DNA from: Hyphomicrobiales bacterium
GTDB lineage: Bacteria; Pseudomonadota; Alphaproteobacteria; Rhizobiales; Rhizobiaceae
Assembly: GCA_900472175.1 (NCBI GenBank)
Contig: UCHD01000023.1
Span: 62,001 to 126,000, forward strand
Direction of reading: 5' to 3'
DNA: 64,000 nucleotides
In this document: positions 49,071-58,875 of the stretch, one piece after another
Layout of the letters: the number at the start of each line of letters is the position of its first letter
Numbering within the stretch: position 1 is the first letter of the stretch
Made by a program: the position numbers and the translations under genes
Notes under the pieces: generated by a model
Databases searched by the model: none
Told to the model about the DNA's origin: nothing
What the model saw: the letters and a program-made list of their open reading frames with translations, nothing else

Positions 49071-51341
49071 ATGGATATGAACGAAATCAAAGAGATTTTC
49101 TTTCAGGAATGCGAGGAGCAGCTCGCCGAACTGGAATCCGGTCTCCTGAGGCTCAATGACGGCGACCGCGATCCGGAAACGGTGAACGCGGTTTTCCGTG
49201 CGGTCCACTCCATCAAGGGTGGTGCTGGAGCATTCGGGCTGGATGATCTGGTCTCTTTCGCACACGTGTTCGAGACCACGCTTGATTGCGTTCGTTCCAA
49301 CAAGCTGGAACCAAACCAGGATGTCCTGAAGGTCATGCTGAAATCGGCAGATGTGCTGGCCGACCTCACCAATGTCGCCCGCGACGGCGGCAGTGTCGAT
49401 CAGGCCCGTTCGGCGCAGCTGATCCGTGAACTTGAGGCATTGGCCAAGGGCGAGGCGCCGCCGGCAGCCGCTCCCGTCGCGGCCACCCCGAAAGTGGTTG
49501 CGGCGCCTGCCGCACCGGCACCCGTTGTCAGCGATGACGGTTTCGTTCCGGTCGCCTTCTCCTTCGACGATTTCGGCGACGACGACGTCTCCGCCGATCT
49601 TCCGGCCTATGACGTCGTCTTCAAGCCGAAATCGGAACTCTATACCAAGGGCAACGAGGCAACGCTGCTGCTGCGCGATCTCTCGCGTCTTGGCGAGATG
49701 AGCATCCATTGCAATATGGACAGCCTGCCGCCGCTGGATCAGATGGATCCGGAAGCTGCCTATTTCTCCTGGAAGGTATCGATCAAGACCGACAAGGGCG
49801 AAGATGCCGTGCGTTCGGTGTTCGAATTCGCCGAGTGGGATTGCGATCTCGAAGTGACGGCGCAGGAATCGGGTGACGTTGCAGAAGCCACCGGTGACGA
49901 CCTGCCGATGCAGCCGGTACCGTTTGATCTGTCTGCGCTTGACGATGAACTCGATGCACCGCTTGGCGTGGTCGAGGAAGAAGAACAGATCGCTGCCGTG
50001 CAGGAAGCCGTCGCTGCTGCCGAAGCCGCGTCCAATGTCGTCCAGATGGCCGCCAGCGCGTCGCGCGGTGCTGCCAGTGACAAGGGCGCTGCTGCGGCGG
50101 CTGCCCAGAACAATGCCCAGCAGGCATCCGCTGCCGCTCCGACCATCCGCGTCGATCTCGATCGTGTCGACCGGCTGATCAACCTTGTCGGCGAACTCGT
50201 CATCAACCAGGCCATGCTGTCGCAGAGCGTCATCGAAAATGACTCGAACGGCGTGTCCTCGATCAACATGGGTCTCGAAGAGCTGCAACAGCTCACCCGC
50301 GAGATCCAGGATTCGGTCATGGCGATCCGCGCCCAGCCGGTAAAGCCGGTGTTCCAGCGCATGGCCCGTACAGTCCGCGAAATTGCCGATATCACCGGCA
50401 AGTCGGTCCGCCTCGTGACCGAAGGCGAAAACACCGAAGTTGACAAGACGGTCATCGACAAGCTGGCTGAACCGCTGACCCATATGATCCGCAACGCGGT
50501 CGATCACGGCCTCGAAATGCCGGAAAAGCGCATTGCCGCCGGCAAGAATGCTGAAGGCACCGTCAAGCTGACCGCCAAGCATCGCTCGGGCCGTATCGTC
50601 ATCGAACTTTCCGACGACGGCGCCGGTATCAATCGCGAAAAGGTGCGCCAGAAGGCGATCGACAACGATCTGATCGCGGCCGACGCCAATCTGTCGGACG
50701 AAGAAATCGACAACCTGATCTTCCACGCCGGTTTTTCCACTGCCGACAAGGTCTCCGACCTTTCCGGACGTGGTGTCGGCATGGACGTGGTCAAGCGATC
50801 CATCCAGGCACTCGGCGGCCGCATCAACATCTCGTCGAAGCCGGGCCACGGCTCGGTCTTCACCATGAGCCTGCCGCTGACGCTGGCCGTTCTTGACGGC
50901 ATGGTCGTCACGGTTGCCGGCCAGACGCTGGTCGTGCCGCTGACGGCGATCGTCGAAACGCTGCAGCCGGATGCGGCGGCGATCCATTCCTTCGGCGCGA
51001 CGCAGCGGTTGATCTCGATCCGCAACTCGTTCTGCCCACTGGTCGATGTCGGCCGTATCCTGAATTTCCGCGCAACCCAGGCCAATCCGGTCGAAGGCGT
51101 GGCGCTTCTGGTGGAATCCGAAGGCGGCGGCCAGCGCGCTTTGATGGTCGATGCCATCCAGGGCCAGCGCCAGGTCGTTATCAAGAGCCTCGAGGCTAAC
51201 TATACCCACGTGCCCGGCATTGCCGCTGCCACTATTCTCGGTGACGGCCGCGTTGCGCTCATCCTGGACGTCGATGCCGTCGTTTCGGCATCGCGCGGCC
51301 AGTCCCTCCACACCGAAACATCGCTCGCTGCTGCAGGGTAA
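49071..51341 (+). CDS. cheA: Chemotaxis histidine kinase CheA
   Basis: The 756-residue kinase has an Hpt domain with the phosphorylated His46 (FRAVHSIKGGAGAFGL) and an alanine-rich linker. A region for CheY binding follows, then the P3 dimerisation helices, an HATPase domain (HMIRNAVDHGLEMPEKR, DDGAGINREKVR, GRGVGMDVVKR) and a C-terminal CheW-like domain. It phosphorylates CheY1, CheY2 and CheB in response to receptor state. Alanine- and proline-rich stretches near residues 125-155 and 310-355 are flexible linkers. Confidence 0.96.
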   Translation: MDMNEIKEIFFQECEEQLAELESGLLRLNDGDRDPETVNAVFRAVHSIKGGAGAFGLDDLVSFAHVFETTLDCVRSNKLEPNQDVLKVMLKSADVLADLTNVARDGGSVDQARSAQLIRELEALAKGEAPPAAAPVAATPKVVAAPAAPAPVVSDDGFVPVAFSFDDFGDDDVSADLPAYDVVFKPKSELYTKGNEATLLLRDLSRLGEMSIHCNMDSLPPLDQMDPEAAYFSWKVSIKTDKGEDAVRSVFEFAEWDCDLEVTAQESGDVAEATGDDLPMQPVPFDLSALDDELDAPLGVVEEEEQIAAVQEAVAAAEAASNVVQMAASASRGAASDKGAAAAAAQNNAQQASAAAPTIRVDLDRVDRLINLVGELVINQAMLSQSVIENDSNGVSSINMGLEELQQLTREIQDSVMAIRAQPVKPVFQRMARTVREIADITGKSVRLVTEGENTEVDKTVIDKLAEPLTHMIRNAVDHGLEMPEKRIAAGKNAEGTVKLTAKHRSGRIVIELSDDGAGINREKVRQKAIDNDLIAADANLSDEEIDNLIFHAGFSTADKVSDLSGRGVGMDVVKRSIQALGGRINISSKPGHGSVFTMSLPLTLAVLDGMVVTVAGQTLVVPLTAIVETLQPDAAAIHSFGATQRLISIRNSFCPLVDVGRILNFRATQANPVEGVALLVESEGGGQRALMVDAIQGQRQVVIKSLEANYTHVPGIAAATILGDGRVALILDVDAVVSASRGQSLHTETSLAAAG

Positions 51342-51346
51342 GGACT

Positions 51347-51814
51347 ATGACGCTTCTCGCAAAAAATCTGACCAATGGAGAGCGCGAACTCATCGCCTTT
51401 CGAATCGGCGATCAGGAATTCTGCGTCAACGTCATGTCCGTGCGGGAAATCCGCGGCTGGGCACCGGCAACGCCGATGCCGCATGCGCCGCAATACGTGC
51501 TGGGCGTCATCAATCTACGGGGCGCTGTTCTGCCGATCATCGACCTGTCGGCCCGCCTCGGCATGAAACCAGCCGAGCCGACAGTGCGCCACGTCATCAT
51601 CGTGACGCAGGTCAAGAACAGGGTCGTCGGCCTGCTCGTCGAGGCAGTCTCCGACATCCTGACGATCAAGGACGAGGATATCCAGCCGACGCCGGATATG
51701 ACGTCCGAGTTCGAGCGGACTTTTGCCCGCGGCATTCTGGCGATTGAAGGGCGGATGATCTGCCTGATCGAGCTGGAAGCCGTATTTCCTCATATCGAAA
51801 GTGAAGCTGCATGA
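51347..51814 (+). CDS. cheW: Chemotaxis adaptor CheW
   Basis: A 155-residue single CheW/SH3-like domain protein that couples receptors to CheA. It has LIAFRIGDQEFCVNVMSVRE near the N terminus, and the conserved VLGVINLRGAVLPIIDLSAR. It starts five bases after cheA and overlaps cheR by 4 bases. Confidence 0.96.
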   Translation: MTLLAKNLTNGERELIAFRIGDQEFCVNVMSVREIRGWAPATPMPHAPQYVLGVINLRGAVLPIIDLSARLGMKPAEPTVRHVIIVTQVKNRVVGLLVEAVSDILTIKDEDIQPTPDMTSEFERTFARGILAIEGRMICLIELEAVFPHIESEAA

Positions 51815-52719
51815 GCATGCCGGCCGCCTTTGACAGCAAGCTGCCCCCGGACGAGTGCCTGGCGAGCGGAGAATATCCGCTGACGCGCCGCGACCTTTCC
51901 GAAATTGCTGCGATGATCTACGCCGATGCCGGCATCTATCTCAATGAATCGAAGGCTTCGCTCGTTTATTCGCGGCTTTCCAAGCATATCCGCAACATCG
52001 GCCTGAAGGGGTTTCGCGAATATTGTCAGCTGGTCTCGTCGCCGGCAGGTGCCGCCGAGCGCCGCGACATGCTTTCGCACCTGACGACGAATTTTACCCG
52101 CTTCTTCCGCGAGAACCACCATTTCGAACACCTGAAGTCCGATGTCCTGCCGGAACTGATTGCCCGTGCCAAAAATGGCGGGCGGGTGCGTATCTGGTCT
52201 GCCGCCTGCTCGGACGGGCAGGAGCCCTATTCGATTGCGCTGACGGTCTTGTCGATGCTGCCGAATGCGGCCGACTATGATTTCCGTATCCTTGCGACCG
52301 ATATCGATCCGAAGATCCTGGCGCTGGCCCGGGCCGGAAGCTATGACGCCACCGCCCTTGAGACCGTCAATCCGGCCATGCGCAAGCAATGGTTCACTGA
52401 AACCTCCGTCAACGGCCGCCAGAAATGGCAGGTGGACGACCGGGTGAAGAAGCTGATCACCTTCAACGAACTGAACCTGATGGCGCAGTGGCCGTTCAAG
52501 GGCCAATTCGACGTGATCTTCTGCCGCAACGTCGTGATCTATTTCGACGAGCCGACCCAGATGAAAATCTGGTCGCGCTTTGCCGGCATGCTGAACCCGA
52601 AGGGCCATCTCTATATCGGCCATTCCGAACGGGTCTCGGGTGACGCGAAGTCGGTCTTCGACAATATCGGCATCACCACCTACTGCTACACCGGCAAATC
52701 GCATGGAGGCCGCTCATGA
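51811..52719 (+). CDS. cheR: Chemoreceptor glutamate methyltransferase CheR
   Basis: SAM-dependent methyltransferase, 302 residues, that methylates receptor glutamates for adaptation. The N-terminal helical domain is followed by the SAM-binding domain with [35 protein letters not shown] and the [14 protein letters not shown] motif. Overlaps of 4 bases with cheW and cheB show tight coupling. Confidence 0.96.
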   Translation: MSMPAAFDSKLPPDECLASGEYPLTRRDLSEIAAMIYADAGIYLNESKASLVYSRLSKHIRNIGLKGFREYCQLVSSPAGAAERRDMLSHLTTNFTRFFRENHHFEHLKSDVLPELIARAKNGGRVRIWSAACSDGQEPYSIALTVLSMLPNAADYDFRILATDIDPKILALARAGSYDATALETVNPAMRKQWFTETSVNGRQKWQVDDRVKKLITFNELNLMAQWPFKGQFDVIFCRNVVIYFDEPTQMKIWSRFAGMLNPKGHLYIGHSERVSGDAKSVFDNIGITTYCYTGKSHGGRS

Positions 52720-53771
52720 GTGCTGCGCGCGTTCTCGTCGTTGACGATTCCGCCACCATGCGTGGGCTGATAACCGCTATTTTGAGCAGCGATCCGGACA
52801 TCCAGGTCATTGGCCAAGCTGCCGACGCCATGCAGGCGCGCCAGGCGATCAAGGATCTCGACCCGGACGTCATCACGCTCGATATCGAGATGCCCAATAT
52901 GAACGGGCTGGAATTCCTCGAAAAGATCATGCGCCTGCGCCCGATGCCGGTGATCATGGTCTCGACGTTGACGCATAACGGCGCGGAGGCATCCTTGGCT
53001 GCGCTGGAAATCGGTGCCTTCGATTGCGTCGGCAAGCCACTGCCGGGCGATCCGCATCCGTTCCGCGATCTCGCCGAAAAAGTGAAGGCCGCCGCGCGCT
53101 CGCAGCGTAAGTTCATCATTTCCGGCAACAAAGTCGCGGCTCCAAGTGCCGCCAACGCCAATGCGGCCGCAGATTACCGCGCCGGCCGCAAGATTGTCGC
53201 GATTGGATCGTCGACCGGTGGCGTTGAAGCCCTGATCACGGTCCTGCAGAAATTCCCGGCCAATTGCCCGCCGACGGTGATCACGCAGCATATGCCGCAC
53301 ACCTTCACCAAGAGTTTTGCCGAGCGTCTCAACCGCATCTGCGCGCCGACGGTGGCGGAAGCAACGGACGGCGCCCGGCTGGAAATCGGCAAGGTCTATC
53401 TGGCCCCGGGTGGCGAACGCCACCTGCAGGTCGTCAACCCGACATCACCCAGCTGCCGCCTGCTGGACCGCGAGCCGGTCAACGGTCACCGCCCGTCCGT
53501 GGATGTGCTGTTTGATTCCGTAGCCGAACTTGCCGGACGCAATGCAGTCGGTGTGATTTTGACCGGGATGGGCCGCGATGGTGCGTCTGGTCTGTTGAAA
53601 ATGCGCCACGCAGGTGCCCGTACATTCGGTCAGAATGAAAAAACCTGCGTCGTCTATGGAATGCCGAGGGTTGCCTACGAACTGGGCGCCGTCGAAACAC
53701 AACTCCCCCTCGGCTCAATCGGGGAAGAAGTCCTGAAAAGCACCGCGGCCCGAAGAGAAGGAAGCGAATAA
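52716..53771 (+). CDS. cheB: Receptor methylesterase/response regulator CheB
   Basis: Residues 1-120 are a receiver domain (phospho-acceptor Asp56, in [11 protein letters not shown]). Residues 160-345 are the methylesterase/glutamine deamidase with catalytic serine in [12 protein letters not shown], histidine in [14 protein letters not shown] and aspartate in [11 protein letters not shown]. It reverses CheR methylation when phosphorylated by CheA. The 351-residue length is normal. It abuts cheY2 with no gap. Confidence 0.96.
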   Translation: MSAARVLVVDDSATMRGLITAILSSDPDIQVIGQAADAMQARQAIKDLDPDVITLDIEMPNMNGLEFLEKIMRLRPMPVIMVSTLTHNGAEASLAALEIGAFDCVGKPLPGDPHPFRDLAEKVKAAARSQRKFIISGNKVAAPSAANANAAADYRAGRKIVAIGSSTGGVEALITVLQKFPANCPPTVITQHMPHTFTKSFAERLNRICAPTVAEATDGARLEIGKVYLAPGGERHLQVVNPTSPSCRLLDREPVNGHRPSVDVLFDSVAELAGRNAVGVILTGMGRDGASGLLKMRHAGARTFGQNEKTCVVYGMPRVAYELGAVETQLPLGSIGEEVLKSTAARREGSE

Positions 53772-54161
53772 ATGTCCCTAGCGGAAAAAATCAAAGTTCT
53801 GATCGTCGATGATCAGGTCACCAGCCGCCTGTTGTTGGGCGATGCTCTGCAGCAGCTCGGCTTCAAGCAGATCACGGTTGCCGGCGATGGCGAGCAGGGT
53901 GCCAAGATCATGGCAGCACAGCCTCACCATCTGGTGATCTCCGATTTCAACATGCCGAAGATGGACGGTCTTGGCCTGCTTGCTGCCGTGCGCAACAACC
54001 CGGCCACCAAGAAGGCCGCCTTCATCATGCTGACGGCCCAGGGCGACCGCGCACTGGTCACCAAGGCGGCGGCGCTCGGAGCCAACAACGTTCTGGCCAA
54101 GCCTTTCACGATCGAAAAGATGAAAGCTGCAATCGAAGCCGTTTTTGGGGCATTGAAATGA
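53772..54161 (+). CDS. cheY2: Chemotaxis response regulator CheY2
   Basis: Single receiver domain, 129 residues. Acidic pocket Asp13-Asp14 ([11 protein letters not shown]), phosphorylation site Asp58 ([13 protein letters not shown]), threonine in MLTAQGD and lysine in [10 protein letters not shown]. In rhizobia this is the main motor-binding CheY, which slows flagellar rotation. It overlaps cheD by 4 bases. Confidence 0.94.
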   Translation: MSLAEKIKVLIVDDQVTSRLLLGDALQQLGFKQITVAGDGEQGAKIMAAQPHHLVISDFNMPKMDGLGLLAAVRNNPATKKAAFIMLTAQGDRALVTKAAALGANNVLAKPFTIEKMKAAIEAVFGALK

Positions 54162-54712
54162 TCACTGAGGCTGCGACCAGGCGTGTGCATGTCATCCAGG
54201 GCGAATGGAAGGTGGTCAACGATCCAGATGTCGTGCTTTCGACCATCCTCGGCTCCTGCGTGGCGGCGTGCATGCGCGATCCGGTCGCGGGTGTCGGTGG
54301 TATGAACCATTTCCTTCTTCCGGGTTCGGCGGATGCCATTTCGTCCGGTGGCGATGCAACGCGCTACGGCGTGCATCTGATGGAATTGCTGATCAACGGG
54401 CTCCTGAAGAAAGGAGCCCGCCGCGAACGGCTGGAGGCGAAGATCTTTGGTGGTGCGAAGACGATCGCCCGTTTCTCGAATGTCGGCGAGCAGAATGCAC
54501 TGTTCGCGCGCCAGTTCCTGATGGACGAAGGCATCCAGGTGGTCGGCGAGAGCACCGGCGGCGATCATGGCCGCAAGCTCGAATACTGGCCGCTCAGTGG
54601 CCGCGCCCGGCAATATGCGCTGACGGGTGTGGAAGCGCAGAAGGCAGTTGCACAGGAACAGCGCCCACGGCCGGTTCCCAAGCCGGTCGATAACGCGATC
54701 GAATTTTTCTAG
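54158..54712 (+). CDS. cheD: Chemoreceptor glutamine deamidase CheD
   Basis: A 184-residue protein of the CheD family. Catalytic cysteine lies in [13 protein letters not shown] and histidine in GGMNHFLLP, with the threonine of the family in [18 protein letters not shown] sequence less certain. CheD converts receptor glutamines to glutamates. It follows cheY2 and precedes cheT after a gap with hairpins. Confidence 0.94.
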   Translation: MITEAATRRVHVIQGEWKVVNDPDVVLSTILGSCVAACMRDPVAGVGGMNHFLLPGSADAISSGGDATRYGVHLMELLINGLLKKGARRERLEAKIFGGAKTIARFSNVGEQNALFARQFLMDEGIQVVGESTGGDHGRKLEYWPLSGRARQYALTGVEAQKAVAQEQRPRPVPKPVDNAIEFF

Positions 54713-54723
54713 CGCTTGGGCGG

Positions 54724-54800
54724 CATCCCGGAAGCATCCGGGATGTGCTTTGGCAAGGTGTTTAGCGTAGCCGTCCGGGTGGGGGTCGTCCCGGATGGTC
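54724..54800 (+). other. Paired stem-loops between cheD and cheT
   Basis: CATCCCGG/CCGGGATG (54724-54745, 6-base loop) is followed by a second, less perfect hairpin, GTCCGGG/CCCGGAT (about 54773-54798). Both use the same TCCGGGA-type core. No T-run follows either stem, so the operon is probably not terminated here; RNA processing or lower cheT expression is possible. Confidence 0.5.
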
Positions 54801-54825
54801 TTAGTTGCCAGCGTGAGGGCGTGAA

Positions 54826-55218
54826 ATGCTGACTGAAATGAAGAGCCATATGCCTCACGTCGATGAGGCGCTCCCGGACGTGATGATGCGCATCGTCTCG
54901 GAGCTCTATGATGTCGCCTATCTCATCGAGCGAATCGAACCGATGCTGAGCGATATCCATGGCGAGGCGGTGCTGCAATCGGCCGACCGGATAAAGGTGC
55001 TCCAGGGCATCGATCTGGCGGTCCAGAAGACACGCGGGCTGGCCGAGTTCATCGATACCGTCACTGCCGCCATTCCGCAGTCCTGGCTGGTGGACGTCAC
55101 GACGGCGCTCAATCTCGTCAAGCTTGCCGACATGCAGAAGTCGCTCGGCAACGGCATGCTGCGTCACGGCCATTCTCAGCCGTTGACCGAAGCAGCCGGA
55201 GATTTCGAGGCGTTTTAG
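54826..55218 (+). CDS. cheT: CheT, CheZ-like chemotaxis protein
   Basis: The last gene of the rhizobial che operon (orf10 in older literature). The 130-residue helical protein has the phosphatase-like motif Asp63-x3-Gln67 in QGIDLAVQKTRGLAEF, the same DxxxQ signature as CheZ. Work in S. meliloti links CheT to signal termination and to CheR. The start ATG 54826 comes 114 bases after cheD, behind the hairpins. Confidence 0.85.
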   Translation: MLTEMKSHMPHVDEALPDVMMRIVSELYDVAYLIERIEPMLSDIHGEAVLQSADRIKVLQGIDLAVQKTRGLAEFIDTVTAAIPQSWLVDVTTALNLVKLADMQKSLGNGMLRHGHSQPLTEAAGDFEAF

Positions 55219-55509
55219 CCGATAATAACCTCTTTCAACCGCCTTTCGCCGCCGCCTCGACAATCGTCATCAGGCGGTGGTTTTGTTTTTGCGTTGCCGA
55301 TGGGGTTGTGGCCAGAGGCGAGTCTTCAAGACAAGTTCGCGCAAGTTTCGTTTTCTAGTGTGCCAATCGGGACTGGTAGATTTGCGCGTGATTTGACGAA
55401 GCTTCATGCGTCAAATCCATCAGCAGCCCGAATGTTTGGATCTGCGCATGTTCACTCCACCAGGCGATGTTGTCTGAACGGAACATGCGCCACTGGGTGC
55501 GGAAACAGA

Positions 55510-57198
55510 ATGAATCTGTTGGATCAACTTTCGACGGTCACGAAAAACCTGGCCAGTCTCGGTCAGGGTAAGCTCATCGCGCTGATTGCAGCCGGGGTTA
55601 TCGCAGTCGGGATCGTTCTCGCTGCCGGGCTTTACGTCAACAAACCTTCCTACGAAACACTCTATGTCGGGTTGGAAAGCGGCGACCTCAATCAGGTCAG
55701 TGTTGCCCTTGCCGAAGCCAACATCAATTTCGAAGTCGGTTCGGACGGGAAGAGCATCCAGGTTCCCGTCGGCATGACGGGCAAGGCCCGTCTGTACCTG
55801 GCCGAACGTGGCCTGCCCAACAGCGCCAATGCCGGTTACGAACTCTTCGACAATGTCGGTTCGCTTGGCCTCACCTCCTTCATGCAGGAAGTCACCCGCG
55901 TTCGCGCCCTTGAAGGTGAGATCGCTCGCACCATCCAGCAGATTTCCGGAATTTCCGCCGCCCGCGTCCACATCGTCATGGCCGACCGCGGCAGCTTCAG
56001 AAAAGCCGAGCAGAACCCGACGGCCTCGGTAATGATCCGCGCCAGCGCCAATATCGGCCGCAACGCCGCCGCCTCGATCCGCCACCTGGTGGCTTCGTCG
56101 GTTCCGGGCCTCGGCATTGACGACGTCACAATCCTCGATTCGACCGGCCAGCTTCTGGCCTCCGGTGACGATCCTGCCAACAGCGCGATGAACCAGTCGC
56201 TTGGCATCATCCAGAACGTCCAGAACGAAATCGAAAACAATATCGACAAGGCCCTGACGCCTTTCCTCGGCATGGACAACTTCCGGTCCAGCGTTACCGC
56301 CAAGCTGAACACCGATACCCAGCAGATCCAGGAAACGGTCTTCGATCCGGAATCGCGCGTCGAGCGCTCGACCCGGGTGACCAAGGAACAGCAGAAGTCC
56401 AGCCAGCAGCAGGCCGACAATGCGGCGACGGTTCAGCAGAACGTTCCGCAGGCCGCTCCAACCGGCGGCGCGACCGGACCTCAGTCGAACGACCAGACCG
56501 AGAAGAAGGAAGAGCAGACCAACTACGAGATCAACTCGAAGACCGTCGCCACCGTCAAGAACAGCTATACGCTGGAGAAGCTTTCCGTCGCCGTCGTGGT
56601 CAACCGCGGCCGGGTCGCCGCCATGGTCGGCGAAGGTGCGGACCAGGCAAAGATCGATGCCTATATCCAGGAGATGCAGAAGATCGTTGCAACTGCCGTT
56701 GGTCTCGATCCGGCGCGCGGAGACATGATCACGCTGACGGCCATGGATTTTGTCAACACGCAGTTGCTTGACGAAGCGGTTGCCGGTCCCGGCATCATGG
56801 AAACGTTGACCCGCAATCTCGGCGGCATCATCAATGCGCTCGCCTTCATTCTGGTCGCCTTCCTGGTGGTGTGGATGGGAATGCGTCCGCTGGCCCGCTC
56901 GATGGGTCTGACAGGTCCGGGCGTTGCGCTCAACGACAACGAGCCGGTTGGCCTGGAACTGCCGGATTTCTCGCCAGCCGCAAATAGTGGTGCCGGCGGT
57001 GCTTTGATGGAAGGCTTCGGTTCCGACTTCGGCTTCGACAGCACCGACGATCTGCTCAGCCTCGGCGACGACAGCGAAGGCGGCTTCAACCGCCGGGTCA
57101 AGGAGGGGCCGGAACGGAGGCTCTCCCGAATGGTCGAAATCAGCGAAGAGCGTGCTGCAAAGATCCTGCGCAAATGGGTCGCCGAAAAAGCAGCCTGA
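55510..57198 (+). CDS. fliF: Flagellar MS-ring protein FliF
   Basis: Forms the membrane ring on which the flagellar motor is built. From ATG 55510 the protein has 562 residues. TM1 is residues 20-40 (LIALIAAGVIAVGIVLAAGL), followed by ring-building domains with YLAERGLPNSANAGYELFD and ISAARVHIVMADRGSF. TM2 is near residue 445 (NALAFILVAFLVVWMGM). The C-terminal tail (MVEISEERAAKILRKWVAEK) binds FliG. The frame is open 72 codons further upstream, but that part has no homology and unlike codon use. Confidence 0.95.
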   Translation: MNLLDQLSTVTKNLASLGQGKLIALIAAGVIAVGIVLAAGLYVNKPSYETLYVGLESGDLNQVSVALAEANINFEVGSDGKSIQVPVGMTGKARLYLAERGLPNSANAGYELFDNVGSLGLTSFMQEVTRVRALEGEIARTIQQISGISAARVHIVMADRGSFRKAEQNPTASVMIRASANIGRNAAASIRHLVASSVPGLGIDDVTILDSTGQLLASGDDPANSAMNQSLGIIQNVQNEIENNIDKALTPFLGMDNFRSSVTAKLNTDTQQIQETVFDPESRVERSTRVTKEQQKSSQQQADNAATVQQNVPQAAPTGGATGPQSNDQTEKKEEQTNYEINSKTVATVKNSYTLEKLSVAVVVNRGRVAAMVGEGADQAKIDAYIQEMQKIVATAVGLDPARGDMITLTAMDFVNTQLLDEAVAGPGIMETLTRNLGGIINALAFILVAFLVVWMGMRPLARSMGLTGPGVALNDNEPVGLELPDFSPAANSGAGGALMEGFGSDFGFDSTDDLLSLGDDSEGGFNRRVKEGPERRLSRMVEISEERAAKILRKWVAEKAA

Positions 57199-57237
57199 GA
57201 CCAGGCACTTTCTCAGTCTTGAACATGATCCTTTTAG

Positions 57238-57262
57238 AACCCGCCTTCGCCGGCGGGTTTTT
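57238..57262 (+). terminator. Rho-independent terminator after fliF
   Basis: AACCCGCC and GGCGGGTT form an 8-bp stem around TTCGCC, followed by TTTTTC. It lies 40 bases past the fliF stop and probably ends the che-fliF transcript. Confidence 0.85.
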
Positions 57263-57996
57263 CGCATGGAAGAACAGGCCGCTCAACTTGGGATGACGGG
57301 CCAGCGCGAAGTTTTCCTCAAGTGTGCATTTGAAATCGCGCCGGGCTGTTGGGCGCCGCCTCGGCGGCGGGAAGAGGGATCCTGCTCCAAAAGCTAGAAG
57401 TTCAGCTGTTTTCTGTATTACCTTCCCCTCAGGGTAAGGTTGCAAGAATCGGCGGGTGCCCGAACGATGTAACGGAGCGGTTCGGGATTCGTTATATTTA
57501 ACAAATCGTTAATTTTTCTCTGGGGAAAATCGCGTTTGCCTGCCGCTATGTGTGCGGCACGGCAGGTATTGATTCCGGATGTCAGTAGTAATTCAGATTT
57601 ATTGAAATATTGCGGAGGATTTATCCTCATTGTTGCTTGTGTTTTTGTTTTGTTCTCCTATTTAAACGTCAAATGTTGATGATGTAATTTCGCAACAGGA
57701 GTAAAAACAAACAAAAAAATGAAAACTTGACAAAATGGCGGCGATTCAAAAGCCGATGATTTGCTTTGCCGTTTTGGGGGTGCTGTTAGGCGCACGCTCT
57801 CGCGGTGATGGCGATGTGAAATGGTTTTCCATAATGCGCGGTTGAAAAAAAGCAAATGATTACAATCGGTTAAAATGTGGTCTATTTTCACCTTTCCATG
57901 GCGTTTCGTTTTTTTGCGCCCGTCGCCGCGAATCGATTCATGGATTACTCAAAAAGTAAATCCCGATAAGGGGGTAGTAGTTTTTCGCAAGGGGCG
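57263..57996. other. Long AT-rich gap before visN
   Basis: About 730 bases with no convincing gene. It contains a TTAA-N7-TTAA site at 57498-57512, a small inverted repeat GAGGAT/ATCCTC near 57613, and AT-rich sequence toward 57900. It is the likely control region of visNR. Confidence 0.5.
57498..57512. promoter_or_regulatory. CtrA-type site upstream of visN
   Basis: TTAACAAATCGTTAA fits the CtrA consensus TTAA-N7-TTAA exactly. CtrA links cell cycle and motility in alphaproteobacteria. The match is 485 bases from the visN start, so its role is uncertain. Confidence 0.5.
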
Positions 57997-58866
57997 ATGT
58001 ACATTTTATGTAGTGATTCGCGTACTGATTCGCTTGTGTCGAAGAATGCGGACGCTTCGATGCTATTGCCGGCGGCGGCGAAGGCGGTTTTGAGCACGGA
58101 CGAATCCATTGCGGGGGTTGATGTCATGAATGCTCTACAGACAGAGGTTGCGGCTTGGCCATTGCCAGGGTCGGCACCGCGCGGCGTTGGGCGGGTTCCC
58201 TCCAAGGAGCAGCTCATTCGCAGGCTTGGCGAATTTGCCGAGCGTGGCAATCTGAGCAGAGGACTGGCGGCGCTGACGGATTATGTGGGAGCAACCCACT
58301 ATCTCCTCGCGCGCTATGATTTGTCCCAGAATGAGGGGCTGGATTTCGTCGTATGTTCGGACTGGCCGTTCGATGTCGTCAAGCGTCTCGGCAAGGTGAT
58401 GTCGCAGCTCCATTCCAAGACCAACGAGATGGAGAAATGCCTGTCGGTGATGCAGCCGGCGTTCATGAGCCTGCCGGACGATATCGACATCAGCCGTGGC
58501 ATCAGCCGCGAATATTGCTCGATTACCTTCAATGTCGGGCGCGCCCGTCTGTCCTTGATGTTGCTCTTCCCGCAGGACGTCATTCTCTCGCAGGAAAGTC
58601 TGCGAGACGTCGGTCTGCTGACCGGCTATTTCGCCAGCTTCACCAGCGAGCGAGGCGGTCGCACCGACCGTGATTTCGAACTGACGGAGCGTGAACTCGA
58701 ATGCCTCTTCTGGATCGCCGAAGGCAAGACCAGCGACGAGATCGCGGTGATCCTCGGTATCTCGCGTAACACGATCAACAATTACATCACCAGCGTGATG
58801 CGCAAGACGGCGACGAAGACCCGCTCGGAAGCCATCGCCTATGCCGTTCGCAACAATCTCGTCTAG
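57997..58866 (+). CDS. visN: LuxR-type master motility regulator VisN
   Basis: With VisR it forms the top-level activator of flagellar genes in rhizobia. The C-terminal 65 residues are a LuxR helix-turn-helix (ELTERELECLFWIAEGKTSD, GISRNTINNYITSVMRK). The N-terminal part is a ligand-binding-like domain. The frame starts at ATG 57997 behind AAGGGGCG (289 residues). A second ATG at 58126 (246 residues) would make it the same size as VisR and skip a poorly conserved leader, and may be the real start. Confidence 0.9.
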   Translation: MYILCSDSRTDSLVSKNADASMLLPAAAKAVLSTDESIAGVDVMNALQTEVAAWPLPGSAPRGVGRVPSKEQLIRRLGEFAERGNLSRGLAALTDYVGATHYLLARYDLSQNEGLDFVVCSDWPFDVVKRLGKVMSQLHSKTNEMEKCLSVMQPAFMSLPDDIDISRGISREYCSITFNVGRARLSLMLLFPQDVILSQESLRDVGLLTGYFASFTSERGGRTDRDFELTERELECLFWIAEGKTSDEIAVILGISRNTINNYITSVMRKTATKTRSEAIAYAVRNNLV

Positions 58867-58875
58867 GAGGCGGTC

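Noticed and set aside
48999-51311. 770-codon minus-strand frame opposite cheA
   Set aside because: It mirrors cheA, whose domains are unmistakable; long antisense frames are common in GC-rich DNA.
57658-58093. Two short frames (one on each strand) before visN
   Set aside because: Composition is AT-rich and atypical, no family features, and the plus-strand one overlaps the visN start.
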